This document shows, piece by piece, positions 11,787 through 22,100 of a DNA stretch of 64,000 bases. The notes below the pieces were generated by a model that saw only the letters and a program-made list of their open reading frames with translations, did no database searches and had not been told where the DNA came from. This DNA comes from Anastatus disparis (taxonomy: Eukaryota; Arthropoda; Insecta; Hymenoptera; Eupelmidae), in the NCBI GenBank assembly GCA_017163975.1, contig JAFFSR010000221.1:2666001-2730000 (forward strand), read 5' to 3'. How positions within the stretch are numbered: position 1 is the first letter of the stretch; the number at the start of each line of letters is the position of its first letter. The position numbers and the translations under genes were made by a program.

Positions 11787-14519
11787 AAATATTTTCAGAT
11801 TAAAAATTTGTATTCATCTTAATTAATCAATATTTTTTAATGGTGTTTCATTGAAATAAAGCTAAAAAATCAATCAAGAGTCATTATTTGGCATGGAACT
11901 TATGGACTTGAACAATTTAACAGTTGTCAATTTGATGTTTATTCAAATCGAAACAATTTAATCAACGTTTTAATCAACATGTAAACTGTTTACATTACGA
12001 TCTAGTAGGTTTTAAACACGAAAGTGATTCTCTCTCTCTCTCGTAAAAGCGTATATACGTTTTAAACAAGCATAGGTACAAATAAAATTTGTATCTGCTT
12101 ACACATAGGAATTTCCTCGATTAATTTTGCCGATATATATAAAACGCATCAATTGGATTTTGATGAAAGAATTTAAAAGGCTTTTCAAGAGAGTGAATAG
12201 AATCAATTACTAAGAAAAAAAATTTTATTTTTTAGAGAAAGAGAAAGAAAGGTGCTCGAACAAAAGATATTACAGGTTAAGCCAATTTTGCAACGCTACA
12301 AATCCATCGATACAAAGGCTTGCAATCTCTCGCCTCTATCTCTTTCTCTTGTTCTCGTTTTATTTGTTTAGTCTGGCCTCTCATGAGTATATAAGCCAAA
12401 TGAAAAAAAGAAAAAAAATTTTTTTTTTTTTTCGATTCGCATATTTTGCATGCAGTTAAATCACGTGCACACTCCATTCGCAAAACGTATTGCAATTGAG
12501 TCAAAGAGAATAGAGTAGATTAAATTGGTTGTTTATTCATTCATTATTCATTTGATTTTTATTTTTATGAAATTCTATTGCTTTCCGCCTCTATTTTAAC
12601 GAAACACCGAACAAAAATATGTAAATGGTAAAATATATTTTTAAAATAATAGTCAAAAAAATTTGCTCGTACAGATTTTAGTGATTTGTTTTAGTTAGAA
12701 TATTAACTTTTGATATCATGTTTTTTGTTCATCTTTTTTATGTAAATATGTTTGATGAAAATTTAAATCTATTTGAACGTCAATCTATTCACATAAAAAA
12801 GCGATTTTCAAATATTTAAACTTTTTAATTATTTAGTTTTTCATTTATTCATTGCTCTAAATATACTGATTTTAAAATAGTATTACCAAATACAAATGTA
12901 TAATTAAGGATTTAAAAATTGATGATTAGTTATTACAACGACTACGTAACTATGTATCATAATATTAACAACATTTAAAAAAAATTTATTTAAAAAAATT
13001 TTTTTAAAAGTGTAATTTACATTTATTAAATGATAAATTTCATTAGTTTGAGTTGTTCTTTAGCAAGGAAAAACTAAAAACTAATCCTATTGAATTAATC
13101 TTTTTTGCTCTAAATATTTTCCGTACATATATATCTTATGATAGCCACAAATTCATCAAAAGCTTATACCCAAAAGCAAACTCCAAAACGTGCAATTTCT
13201 CTCCTTTCAGCGTGCGACAAAAAAGTTCTTCATTCCAAACCAACGAAACTTAACCGTTTGTTCACGTTTAAAGCACACATACACACACAAACAAGTCCGA
13301 CGTAAGAGAGAACGCACGAGGTGGATTACTGTAGAGCAGCGATTTACCTTGCGTTAATCACTGTCGCGAGTTAGATATAAACTGTGTGCATGTACGTATA
13401 TATGTATACAAATGTATGAGTTTCGTGAGCGCATGCGAATTTCACGGATCGAAAAGTTTTTGGTCACTATGTTATAGTCTTTCGTACATACGATGCATCG
13501 AACGCCCGCTGCGTTGAATACGTTGGCTCTGTATAAAAGGAGATACGAGAATTTTTTTGCGACGAGAGAAAAAAAAAAAAGTAATTTTAGATTGTACTCT
13601 GTTGTCGCTCGATTAAATTGCGCGTGTTTTAGGAAACAGAATGCGTTTTTGGGATAGATTGGATGGAGAAAAGAAATTGAGGACATGTTAAATAAATGTT
13701 TTGAAAATTGAGTTGTTTGAATAGAAATAAAAAGAAGTCTATTGTGTGCGCATAATAAATATATATTAATGTTTTAATGATTTGTTTGATAGGCACTTTG
13801 GGTTTATGACTTATATCAAGTAGAATATTCTTAAATTAATAAAATATTGGTTGATTTCATAATCATTAAATAATCTTTGGTAACTATTTTGTTTTTTTCT
13901 TGTTGGTCAGTCTATTAATATGGATAGTTTGTAAATTGATATTGATATGCTTATTTTGAAATAAAAAGACAAATTAATTTTTTTATAACGTTAAAAGTGC
14001 AATAAAAAATTATAATTACGAGTTATATATACCACTGATAGTATGAAATTCCTAATTTAAAAAAAAATATATTAATATTATCACTAGTGAATTTTCAAAT
14101 CGTGAATTATTAACCACTGAACGCGAGTAATCTTTCACGCGTATAATCGGGAACACATGAATACTCGATAATATTTAGTGCTTGGTGAGTAACATGCCCT
14201 CAACATGTCATTAAACTTTACCGACAGCATGCAAATATAAAACGTAGTTATTTTCTAATTAATAATGTTTTAAAGAATTAATTACAGCGTGTTTAAAAAA
14301 ATAATTAAGCTTTGTCATAACATTTGAAACTTAATAATATTTGTGTTAATGGAAACTTTGATTATAAACAAAGAAAATATTTTTAATAACGCTTAATTTT
14401 CTTTGGTTACTAAATTAAATATGATTTATAAAAAATTTTTACTTATACCGTGTTATTAAATATTTTCCTTTTTTTTGTTAAAATTCATGACTTAAAATAG
14501 AAAAATCAACAATATTTTG
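11787..14519. other. Intron 1 stretch, no gene recognised
   Basis: The stretch is mostly AT-rich. Islands near 12000-12510 and 13180-13690 have higher GC. A minus-strand open frame of 110 codons at 13686-13354 is not recognisable as a protein. On the plus strand a TATA-like box TATAAAAGG lies at 13532-13540. On the minus strand a pyrimidine-rich acceptor (CAG at 13531-13529) and a donor (GTAAAT from 13347) would bound a 181-nt exon at 13528-13348. That length would break the sfl frame, so I do not call it an exon. Confidence 0.5.
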
Positions 14520-15075
14520 TTTAAAGTATCTTCCATGGTTGGTTTTATCATTTTTAAATTTCTCATATGATAAATGAATACTTTAAAATAAATTTTTTAT
14601 TTTTTTGAGTGGATCTACTCATCACGCCAGTTGCCGATATCTTCTTAAAAAGTGAAGTGCGGCTTTGAAAGGCTATGGCTGTAGCGATTGAAATAAATGA
14701 TAGTCCAAAGGGGTAAGGTCTGATGAATACGGCGGATGTGGTAACACATCTCATTCGAGCAATTCTAACGCTTCCTTGACCGATCTCGTTAACGTGCACT
14801 CGAGCATTTTCATATTGAAAAATGACTTTTTTATGCCTTTTGACATATTCTGGATATTTTTTTTTTCTTTAAAATTCAACTTCGATGGACTATTTGTTCT
14901 CGATACTTATCAGTAGTGATAGTTTCATTTGGTTTTAGAAATTCAACGTATACTATATATACTTTTTTGATTCCATCAAATACTCAATCTAACTTGTTTT
15001 GCTGTCACACTCTTTTTCTTTCTGGGTCGCTAAAGTAAATCCATGTTTCATTATCTATAATGATTCGATAAAATA
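14520..15075 (-). pseudogene. Mariner-type transposase relic
   Basis: Read on the minus strand, this is the C-terminal part of a mariner (DD34D) transposase broken by several frameshifts and stops. Recognisable blocks in order are NETWIYFSDPERK, KPNETITTDKYR, NARVHVNE and PHPPYSSDLTPLDYHLFQS. These match the mariner TGDE(K/T)W, DNARPH and PHPPYSPDLAPSDYHLF blocks. The first catalytic Asp reads as Asn (IDNETW) and the second as Glu (YENARVH), while the Asp residues of the third block remain. There is no N-terminal DNA-binding domain and no clear terminal inverted repeat. The element is dead. The boundaries are approximate, the low-coordinate end especially. Confidence 0.85.
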
Positions 15076-15270
15076 TATGTAATCTCAATAGAAAAGTATT
15101 AAAAAGTAGTATTATTATATTTAAAGTACTAATCAATTAAACCATTATTAGTGAGGTTCAGGATTCTTAAAAGATTAAAATAAGATAAAAATTTACACAC
15201 ATATTACTTTGAAGGTAAAAAATTTGATGTAGAAATGTTTTTTATTACACTTTAATTAAAAAATACGTAA

Positions 15271-15492
15271 TGAATCTTTCTTTTTTATTTAACGTCGCTG
15301 TGTTTATACTATCATTGCGATGCTTTAGCGACGGAGGTCGTTTCAATGTGCTTGTGAACAAAGCATATGTATCGTGTACAGTGATGCTCGTGTATCAATC
15401 GGTGGCCGAGAGCTGGATTCGAACTCGGAACCTCGAGATTACGAATCCATCGCTCTACCGAGTGAGCCACTGACGACCTCCTACTGAATCTT
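15271..15492 (-). mobile_element. tRNA-derived SINE, copy 1, with 8-bp target duplication
   Basis: On the minus strand the 5' end reads GAGGTCGTCAGTGGCTCAC. It continues as a tRNA-like head with an A box (complement of 15451-15469) and a B box GAGTTCGAATCC (complement of 15415-15426). The anticodon loop TTCGTAA, anticodon CGT, suggests a tRNA-Thr ancestor. A conserved non-tRNA body and an A-rich tail follow. Flanking TGAATCTT (15271-15278 and 15485-15492) is an 8-bp target-site duplication, so the element proper is 15279-15484. Three further copies lie at 21.7, 27.1 and 37.4 kb. A plus-strand open frame across it is an artefact. Confidence 0.92.
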
Positions 15493-18400
15493 AAAGTTTG
15501 TTTATAAAACTTTTATATAGGCGCTTCACCATCTTAAACTAAATAAGACATTTAATAGTAAGTCATTTAATTTCAATAGTTGTCCATCTTCTCACTAAAA
15601 TCTTAAAGTTTTTCCATACTTTGAGTACTTTATCTTAAATATTTTGAACAATTTTTGTATTTTTTAAATATGGGATTAGATATTTACATTTATATTATTA
15701 AAAGCTTCATTAAGTTACCATTCGAGAGTTTCGTATTTATACTGAAAGCAGATTTAGAATTAGAGTACTCTGGGGAAACGTTTCACTGAATTTCCGGAAC
15801 AAATTGGGTTTAGCGTGTGTTAGTTATTTGCAATATCAAATACTTAATGCTTCGTTTACCGTGACCTGCAGTGTCAATGTTTTCGAACTATATTTCAAAT
15901 GAATTCATTGCATTTCTTATAAATAAATATTTGAATTGCAAGTAATTTTTTCGACATGTTCTGTTTAAAAAAAATAATAAACTACTTATGTTTATGACTT
16001 TATTATATTTTTGTAAGTACTCTAAGGAATGATTGCGATATAAAAAGTTTTCTTCCAATTATTTTCTTTGTTTAGTAAAATACTTGAATTATCATAATAA
16101 AAGAATCGAAATTTCAATTTTTATTGCGAACAACACTCGAGTGATACTTCTAACAATTATTTATTCGTAAAAAAACAAACAGCTGGAAATAGTCGTGTTT
16201 TCACCGATTACAGGAATTTAACAAGAATGTCCAGCAAAAAAAAAAAGAAAGGTCGAATAGCTTAAAGAAGGAAAAAGGAAATAATCAAGACGTCGTATCG
16301 AGCAAAGTCAGAGGAAAGAAAGTAAAAGATAAAGGCTATACTAAAAGAAAGATAATGAGATAAAAATCTAACGAAAGGGCAGAAGAGCAAGTAGAAAAAA
16401 AAAGACGAAAAAAGAAGGAAGTCTCTTAAGAACGAGAGGGAAAACGAGGTAACGGATTATCGAGAAAGAGAGGCTACACGAGACGGAGGAGAAACCTTCC
16501 GAGAGAAATGGCAACTAAAGGAGAAATGACGTTGAATCGCCATCCCTTACCTACTTTTGGCACGGATAATCGACTTATCCTCAAACTTGCTGGAGCCACG
16601 TTTTTACTCAGCCTTTTTCTCTCTCTCTTTTTTTCTCTCTTTTTTTTTTTCTTTTTACTCTTTAAGCGAGCGAGCACAGACCGTACGAGTTCTCTCGTCG
16701 ATGCCTTTGTACTCTTGCGAATTTCTTTTTGTACAGAGGAGAAAGACGCAAGGCACATCAGGCTGTTTCCGCCCTCTTAATTGAAGTGCTCACACTTAAG
16801 CACTGATTACTTGTCAAGAGTCTTTTTGTGTCTCGCAAGAAAAGCTTAATTGCCGGGAATGTGATTTTCTCGTTTAATTGTTATAGTCACAGTATTTTTA
16901 TTGTATATTGTAATACTTAGGATCGTGTGTACAAATAAGTTTTGCACGATATTGCACGCTCGTGATTCCGAAGTTTCATGTTAATTGCTAGTCATTAAGA
17001 TAATATTACAGACAAACACATTAAATTATATGAAGCAGCTGGAAGTGTTATCAAATTTTTAACGAACAATATAAGACTTTTGGTTTGTCGATTTTACTGA
17101 AATTCTGGGCAAAAACTTTAATTAAAACCATTAAATCTATGCTTCAATGTTTTTAATAATTAAATTAAAAATATTATATTTTTAATATAATTATATAGTA
17201 TACGTTTTTTATATCACGTGTCTCGCAATAACATGTTCAATAAAAATCTTTGAGAATATTGAATATTGGACACTTGAAATACATAGAACTATTTTTAAAA
17301 TTTAAGGTTAAGGTAGCCAAAATTATCAAAGATTTAAAATCGGGATATTTTAACAGCTTTTTTTTTGCTAAACCACAATGAGTTATAAATTTTCTTACTA
17401 GAAAACTATTGATTTACGGAATAAAGTTATAAAATATTTTTTATTGAAAATTATTTGCAGAATATACCCGAATTTTTGCGGACATCTTCAAAAAAATTTG
17501 TGACTCAGAGGGTATGGATCCATTTTGCCTACTTGCTAAAATCTATATTCGCTTAAGTATATTCTATTAAATAATTTTTTTAATTTACCAAAAAGTTCTA
17601 ATTGTTTTATTATTTTTTTTTAACATTAATTAATCATTCAAAACAAAGTTTTTAATTTTGGATTAGATAGAATGTCCTTTAAATGTGAATATTTCATTTT
17701 TATAAGTATCAAAATTTATTCATAAACAGTTAAGTTTATCAATAGCTGTAAAAGTAATGTTTCGATCAATTAATTAATTTTAGCACAAGCATTCATCTAA
17801 CCAAAAAAACGATGCACCTTTTAACTAAGGGACATCTTAAAATTCTCGCGCAAGCAAGTAGTTCATTTGGTATAGCAAAAGGGGTAAACGCCCTATATGA
17901 AACTAGGTTGAGCAGTATACAATGTTGCAAGAAGCTCTTTTCTCTTCCTTTAGATAGAATAGAGAGCAAGACGTAAGAGAAAAGAAAAAGAAAGAAAAAA
18001 AAGCTCAAGCGCATCGCATATTAATCTAAGCTACGCTGATCGCTATACTCTTTCTTTCTTTTTTTTTCTTTTCTCTTCTTAAAAAAAAAAGAAGAAAAAA
18101 AGATAAAAAAAAGTGAAAAAAAGAAGTTTTCATGCGTAGATTCTTGCTGAAGCGTTATACGCGTTCGGTCGACCGAGTTGATAGAGGAAAAGTTTCGGAG
18201 CGTACAGCAAGCAAGCAAGCAAGAGAGTGAGTGAGAGGGCGGCCAAGTTTCGGGGCGGCGATGAAATTTTCATGAGCGGAACACGAGAGCACAAGCTTCC
18301 TAACATATAACGGGAAAAGAAGAAGTAGAAGAAGAAGAATATAAGGTAACTGCGTATAGTTTTAATATCGTAACAGAAGGGGTATGAAACGATACAGCAT

Positions 18401-19604
18401 AGCGATACGCTTGACGTGCTCGTTCTATTATATCTTCGACAGGCTCTCAAGTACGATACCCTACTATCTAACGTATAAGAGAAAATTTATACGCAGAAAT
18501 GGGGATGACGAGAAAGATGATGAAAAAAAAAGACGAAAAGAAAAAAAAAATATGAGAATAGCACAAGAAAGAAGGGAATTTACAAGTTGGCGACGTCCAG
18601 AAAATAGGAGAGAATGAGGGAATATTAATGGTTTCGAGAGTTTTTGACACTTTGTAATTTTACATAGTGTGTTTTAGGTATATTAATTTTGATTAATTTC
18701 GAGAGATTAATAATCTATATAATTAGCAATTATGACAGTGTTCGATGACATTATTCGCCCAAGAGAAAAGTTTACTCTGGTTGATCGATATCCTTGTTTA
18801 ACTTTTTATCATTAACTGGGAATACCATCGGAGCTTCGAGGCTTTGAAGGGATATTTTTTAATTCATCTGTGTATTAACGTGGGAGACTTCAATTTACAA
18901 ATTAATGAATATTTATTGAAATTTATAAAATTTTCAATTTATTACGCGTAATGGATATGATTAAATAGTTTGTTCTATTTAGTAAGATCCGAATAACTTT
19001 TATAATTTAACTTTTCTACGTATCCATGTATGATGAACATACATAAATATTTTTCATGATAGTTTCATAATTTGCATACCATTTTATTATTAAAATTGAA
19101 TTAATCTACTTAAAAAAGTTTAACTATCTACTTATTAGTATCCAACATGGTTCATAAAATTCTGAAGCACAACGCATTAGTACAACACAACTTTTTAGAT
19201 GAATTCAACATTTATTAATGTTATTTTTTGTTCAAAAACAGTATACATGTATCAGCAATATTTTATATAAAATTAATCAAAACGACATTTGATTCAAACA
19301 CATATTTAAAATCTTTAAAACTCAATCCATTCGATTATTTCATACGTTTTTTTAGCAAATTAAACTTTCCTAGAAGAAAGCAATCTCTCACTTGACGTAT
19401 CTTGTTCCAGTTAAAACAGAGTCTAATGATTAATACATCTTATATATTTTTTTCTAGTTTTAAGTTTAAGAGCTCATTTTAACAAGTGAAACTAAATATG
19501 TAAATGGCAAAATGTATATACAGATGGTATAATGGTTCGAGATAAAATATCTCTTTATAATTCCATAAATTAACATAAATGAAAATTTCGTTCTTAAAAC
19601 TTAC
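15493..19604. other. Intron 1 stretch, no gene recognised
   Basis: AT-rich sequence surrounds GA/CT-rich islands at 16230-16800 and 18000-18640. Overlapping open frames on both strands in these islands are Lys/Arg/Phe/Ser-rich and reflect A/G and T/C tracts. A (GCAA)n-like run lies near 18204-18222. No recognisable protein. Confidence 0.6.
18050..18126. repeat. Polypyrimidine/polypurine inverted repeat
   Basis: A C/T-only block of about 30 nt is followed directly by an A/G-rich block (10 A, then GAAG and A-rich units) that is largely complementary to it. It could fold into a hairpin or triplex-type structure. It is probably a microsatellite-like accident of the island. Confidence 0.6.
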
Positions 19605-19647
19605 GGGATGAAGAAGATTTAGTGGAGTAATAAAGTCTAAAACTCAC
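19605..19647 (-). promoter_or_regulatory. sfl: Candidate recursive-splicing (ratchet) exon in sfl intron 1
   Basis: On the minus strand, a branch-like ATCTAAT and a pyrimidine-biased tract lead to CAG (19650-19648). GTGAGT (19647-19642) follows immediately, so acceptor and donor are juxtaposed as in insect ratchet points. A second donor, GTAAGT (19604-19599), lies 43 nt further on, giving the 'RS-exon' layout. If the 43 nt were retained after exon 1, the junction reads AG|G TGA, an immediate stop. The site would divide the 44,460-nt intron into 25,373 and 19,087 nt. I found no other full consensus match on this strand of the intron. The core match alone could occur by chance about once in an intron this long, so support is suggestive only. 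Confidence 0.5.
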
Positions 19648-21727
19648 CTGTAACATAAAGAATAAAGCATAATTAGATACATACTTGGATGAAATTAAAT
19701 TTTATGTCTTATCATATTATCAAATTAAGCTAACGTAATTTGCTTTATTTTAATTGTGTAATACGATTGTCAAAATCAATGGTTTTTCTTGATAATATAC
19801 CTTTTTATCAAAGAAAATGTTATTATGGTCAAGTGATTAATAAATTTTGTTAATTAAATATATTTAAACTAAAATGAAAATATCAATTGTTTCTTTGGTT
19901 TTTATTTTATTTTTCCTTTTTCCTGAAAAAAATACTAAAACATATTATCACTGAGTTACAAAGCAAGTACTTCAGCATAGCGAAAATTTCAAGGATTCGC
20001 CTTAGGCATCCCATGGGAAACTAAGGAAAGCAAGCGCGGTTACAACAAGGGAACTAAACTAAAAGGAGAGAAAGAGCCGGTGTGTATAAGAAAAGAGAGA
20101 AGAGACGAAACGAGCTCTCGTGCACTCCACTGTAATTGTCAAGTAAATACCGCTGAGATAAAGCAGCATACGTTTCTTAGAAGGTAAGACCCTTTTTTTT
20201 CTATATAAATGTATACGTGTATGTATATATATATTGAACAAGTCGCTGATATACGTGACACTGCAATGTTTGTACTCGTACACACCTTTGAGGCTCGTAA
20301 TTTTCTTAAGAAATTATTTGCTGTGTACAGTTGAATTTTCATTAAAGAGACCAATGCCTTTTTTTTTGCAAAGAAAGGTGCAGCCTTTAATAATTATCTT
20401 TATTGAGTCTTTAGTTATGTGTTAATTGAATAATTTTTAAGAAATTTTATATATTACATAGTAAATTAGAAATTTTATGGTAAATATTAAGAAGAAAAAA
20501 ATTTATTTAGTTTTTATAATGGACGTAAATCAAAATATTTAAAATTCCTTGTATTTTAAACAATATATCAAAATTGATATCGTTATTCAATATTATAATT
20601 ATAATTTTATGTGTATTTTTACATTCAATTATTAAAATCATCTACTAAATATTTATTAAAATTACCACCAGTTAAAGTAAAAAGTGAAAATTTACAATTA
20701 GTAACAAAGTCATATATTCTGTAAAACTTAAATCTTCATCCGATCAACTTTTCTAACGCCGTGTGCCAAATTGTAACAAAAAGTAAACGCATTCGATTGT
20801 AAGAAAAAAAAAAAATGTGCGACAAAAAGAACAAGCGATTTTCGTGGAGCGATTAATCTTTCTCTCTCTTTCTGTCTCTCCTGAAATCTTTGTTATGGAC
20901 TGATGTACTTTTTTTTTTTTTGGTGCGACAATAAAACGTTGTGCCCGACGAGAACCAGTTAGGACGAAATCGACACAATTCGTCCAATCTCCGTTTTTCA
21001 TCCCTTGCCCATATTCGCTGGAGTTTACGAAACAAGGGTTCTCAATCGACGCTCGCCTATATTCTATATATTTTTTTTTTGTTAGTTCTGTACTACTGCT
21101 TCTTTTTTTTTTCGTTATCGTTATTCGTAGAATGTCATAGGAAAAAAAAAAGAATGTTCTTTTCTCTAGTTCCCATATGTACCCTTGCTTGCTATTCTTG
21201 ATGATACAATTGTGTACTAGGAGAATATTGTGATGATTGTCGACATTGTTATTATTGAGAAAAATAGAAGAAGAAAAAATAATGGAATAGCTATGACGTG
21301 AAATCTGTTGGTATTGATTGAGAATTATGTTTTGATTGTTTTAGAAATTTAAATTAGATTGTCAAAGGATAAACGATTTTGTTTTCATCATGAATTGAAA
21401 AAACAAATTAATGTTGTTGATAAATTTTATTGTTGTAGGATATATGTTTAGTGCGTTTTTTAGATATTTTTCTAATCAAGCAGGTCTGACTGATCTTCTC
21501 CTCAAAAGATAAAAAGATTTTCAACTTTCTTTGGATCAAGCAGTTCCTCCACCTAAGTATCTGGTAAAAAAATATTTATTTTTTATAGCTCTATTATCTT
21601 TTATTCATTAAATTTTTTTTATATTCAATATTTAAGGAATGCGAAAAAAATTTAATTTATATAAGTTAACTTTTTTTATATTTAAAAAAAATTCAATATT
21701 ACTTCATCAAACTCATTTTCTTTTTTT
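19648..21727. other. Intron 1 stretch, no gene recognised
   Basis: AT-rich sequence with GC-richer islands at 19990-20340 and 20860-21200. Short open frames on both strands there are not recognisable. The start carries the acceptor tract of the candidate ratchet point. Confidence 0.55.
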
Positions 21728-22100
21728 TAAATTTTATTTAACGTTGCTGTATTAATGCTATAATTACAATGCTAATTACCCTGGTAGAAAATAAACCATT
21801 TTTTGGCCATTTTTGCTGGTTAACACATGTTAAAATGACACTTATCTAGAAATTCTGTACAAAGAGTTTCCAAAATTTCTAGATAAGTGCCATTTTAACA
21901 TGCGTTGGCCAACAAAAATGGCCAAAAAATGGTTTATTTTCTACCAGGGTAGCAACGGAGGTTGTTTCAGTGTGTTTGTGAACAAAGCGCATGCAAAGTA
22001 CAGTGGTGCTAATTGTGTCAATCGGCCGAGAGCGGGATTCGAACTCGAGACCTCGAGATTACGAATCCATCACTCTACCGACTGAGCCACTGATCACCTC
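21728..22100 (-). mobile_element. tRNA-derived SINE, copy 2, split by a MITE
   Basis: This is the same SINE family as at 15.3 kb. The minus-strand 5' end is GAGGTGATCAGTGGCTCAG, followed by the Thr(CGT)-like head and B box (complement near 22036-22047). The 3' body is interrupted at TA (21777-21778 / 21950-21951) by a 171-bp MITE. Without it, the site reads GCTAATTAGC, matching the uninterrupted copies. The SINE therefore inserted first and the MITE later. The A-rich tail boundary is approximate and no clear target duplication was found. Confidence 0.92.
21779..21949. mobile_element. MITE nested in a SINE, CCCTGGTA family (171 bp)
   Basis: The outer terminal inverted repeats are perfect over 37 bp, from CCCTGGTAGAAAATAAACC inward. 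Inner arms around TTCTAGATAAGTG pair with two single mismatches, leaving a short central loop, so the element is one long hairpin. The insertion duplicated TA. The empty site is proven by the three other SINE copies in this window. No coding capacity. Near-perfect arms imply recent insertion. The TA duplication fits a Tc1/mariner-type transposase, though related elements nearby appear to duplicate AA. Confidence 0.93.

Noticed and set aside
15270..15473. 67-codon plus-strand ORF, and a similar one at 21900-22085
   Set aside because: Both lie inside copies of the SINE (and the MITE) read antisense; shared residues come from the repeat, not from a gene.
15397..15480. Apparent tRNA gene (A and B boxes, tRNA-like arms) on the minus strand
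   Set aside because: The same unit occurs four times with a common non-tRNA body and A-rich tail, the anticodon stem is mispaired, and copy 1 has a target duplication, so it is a SINE head.
16474..16784. Overlapping ORFs of 75-94 codons on both strands
   Set aside because: Lys/Arg-rich and Phe/Ser-rich complements of one polypyrimidine tract; no recognisable domain.
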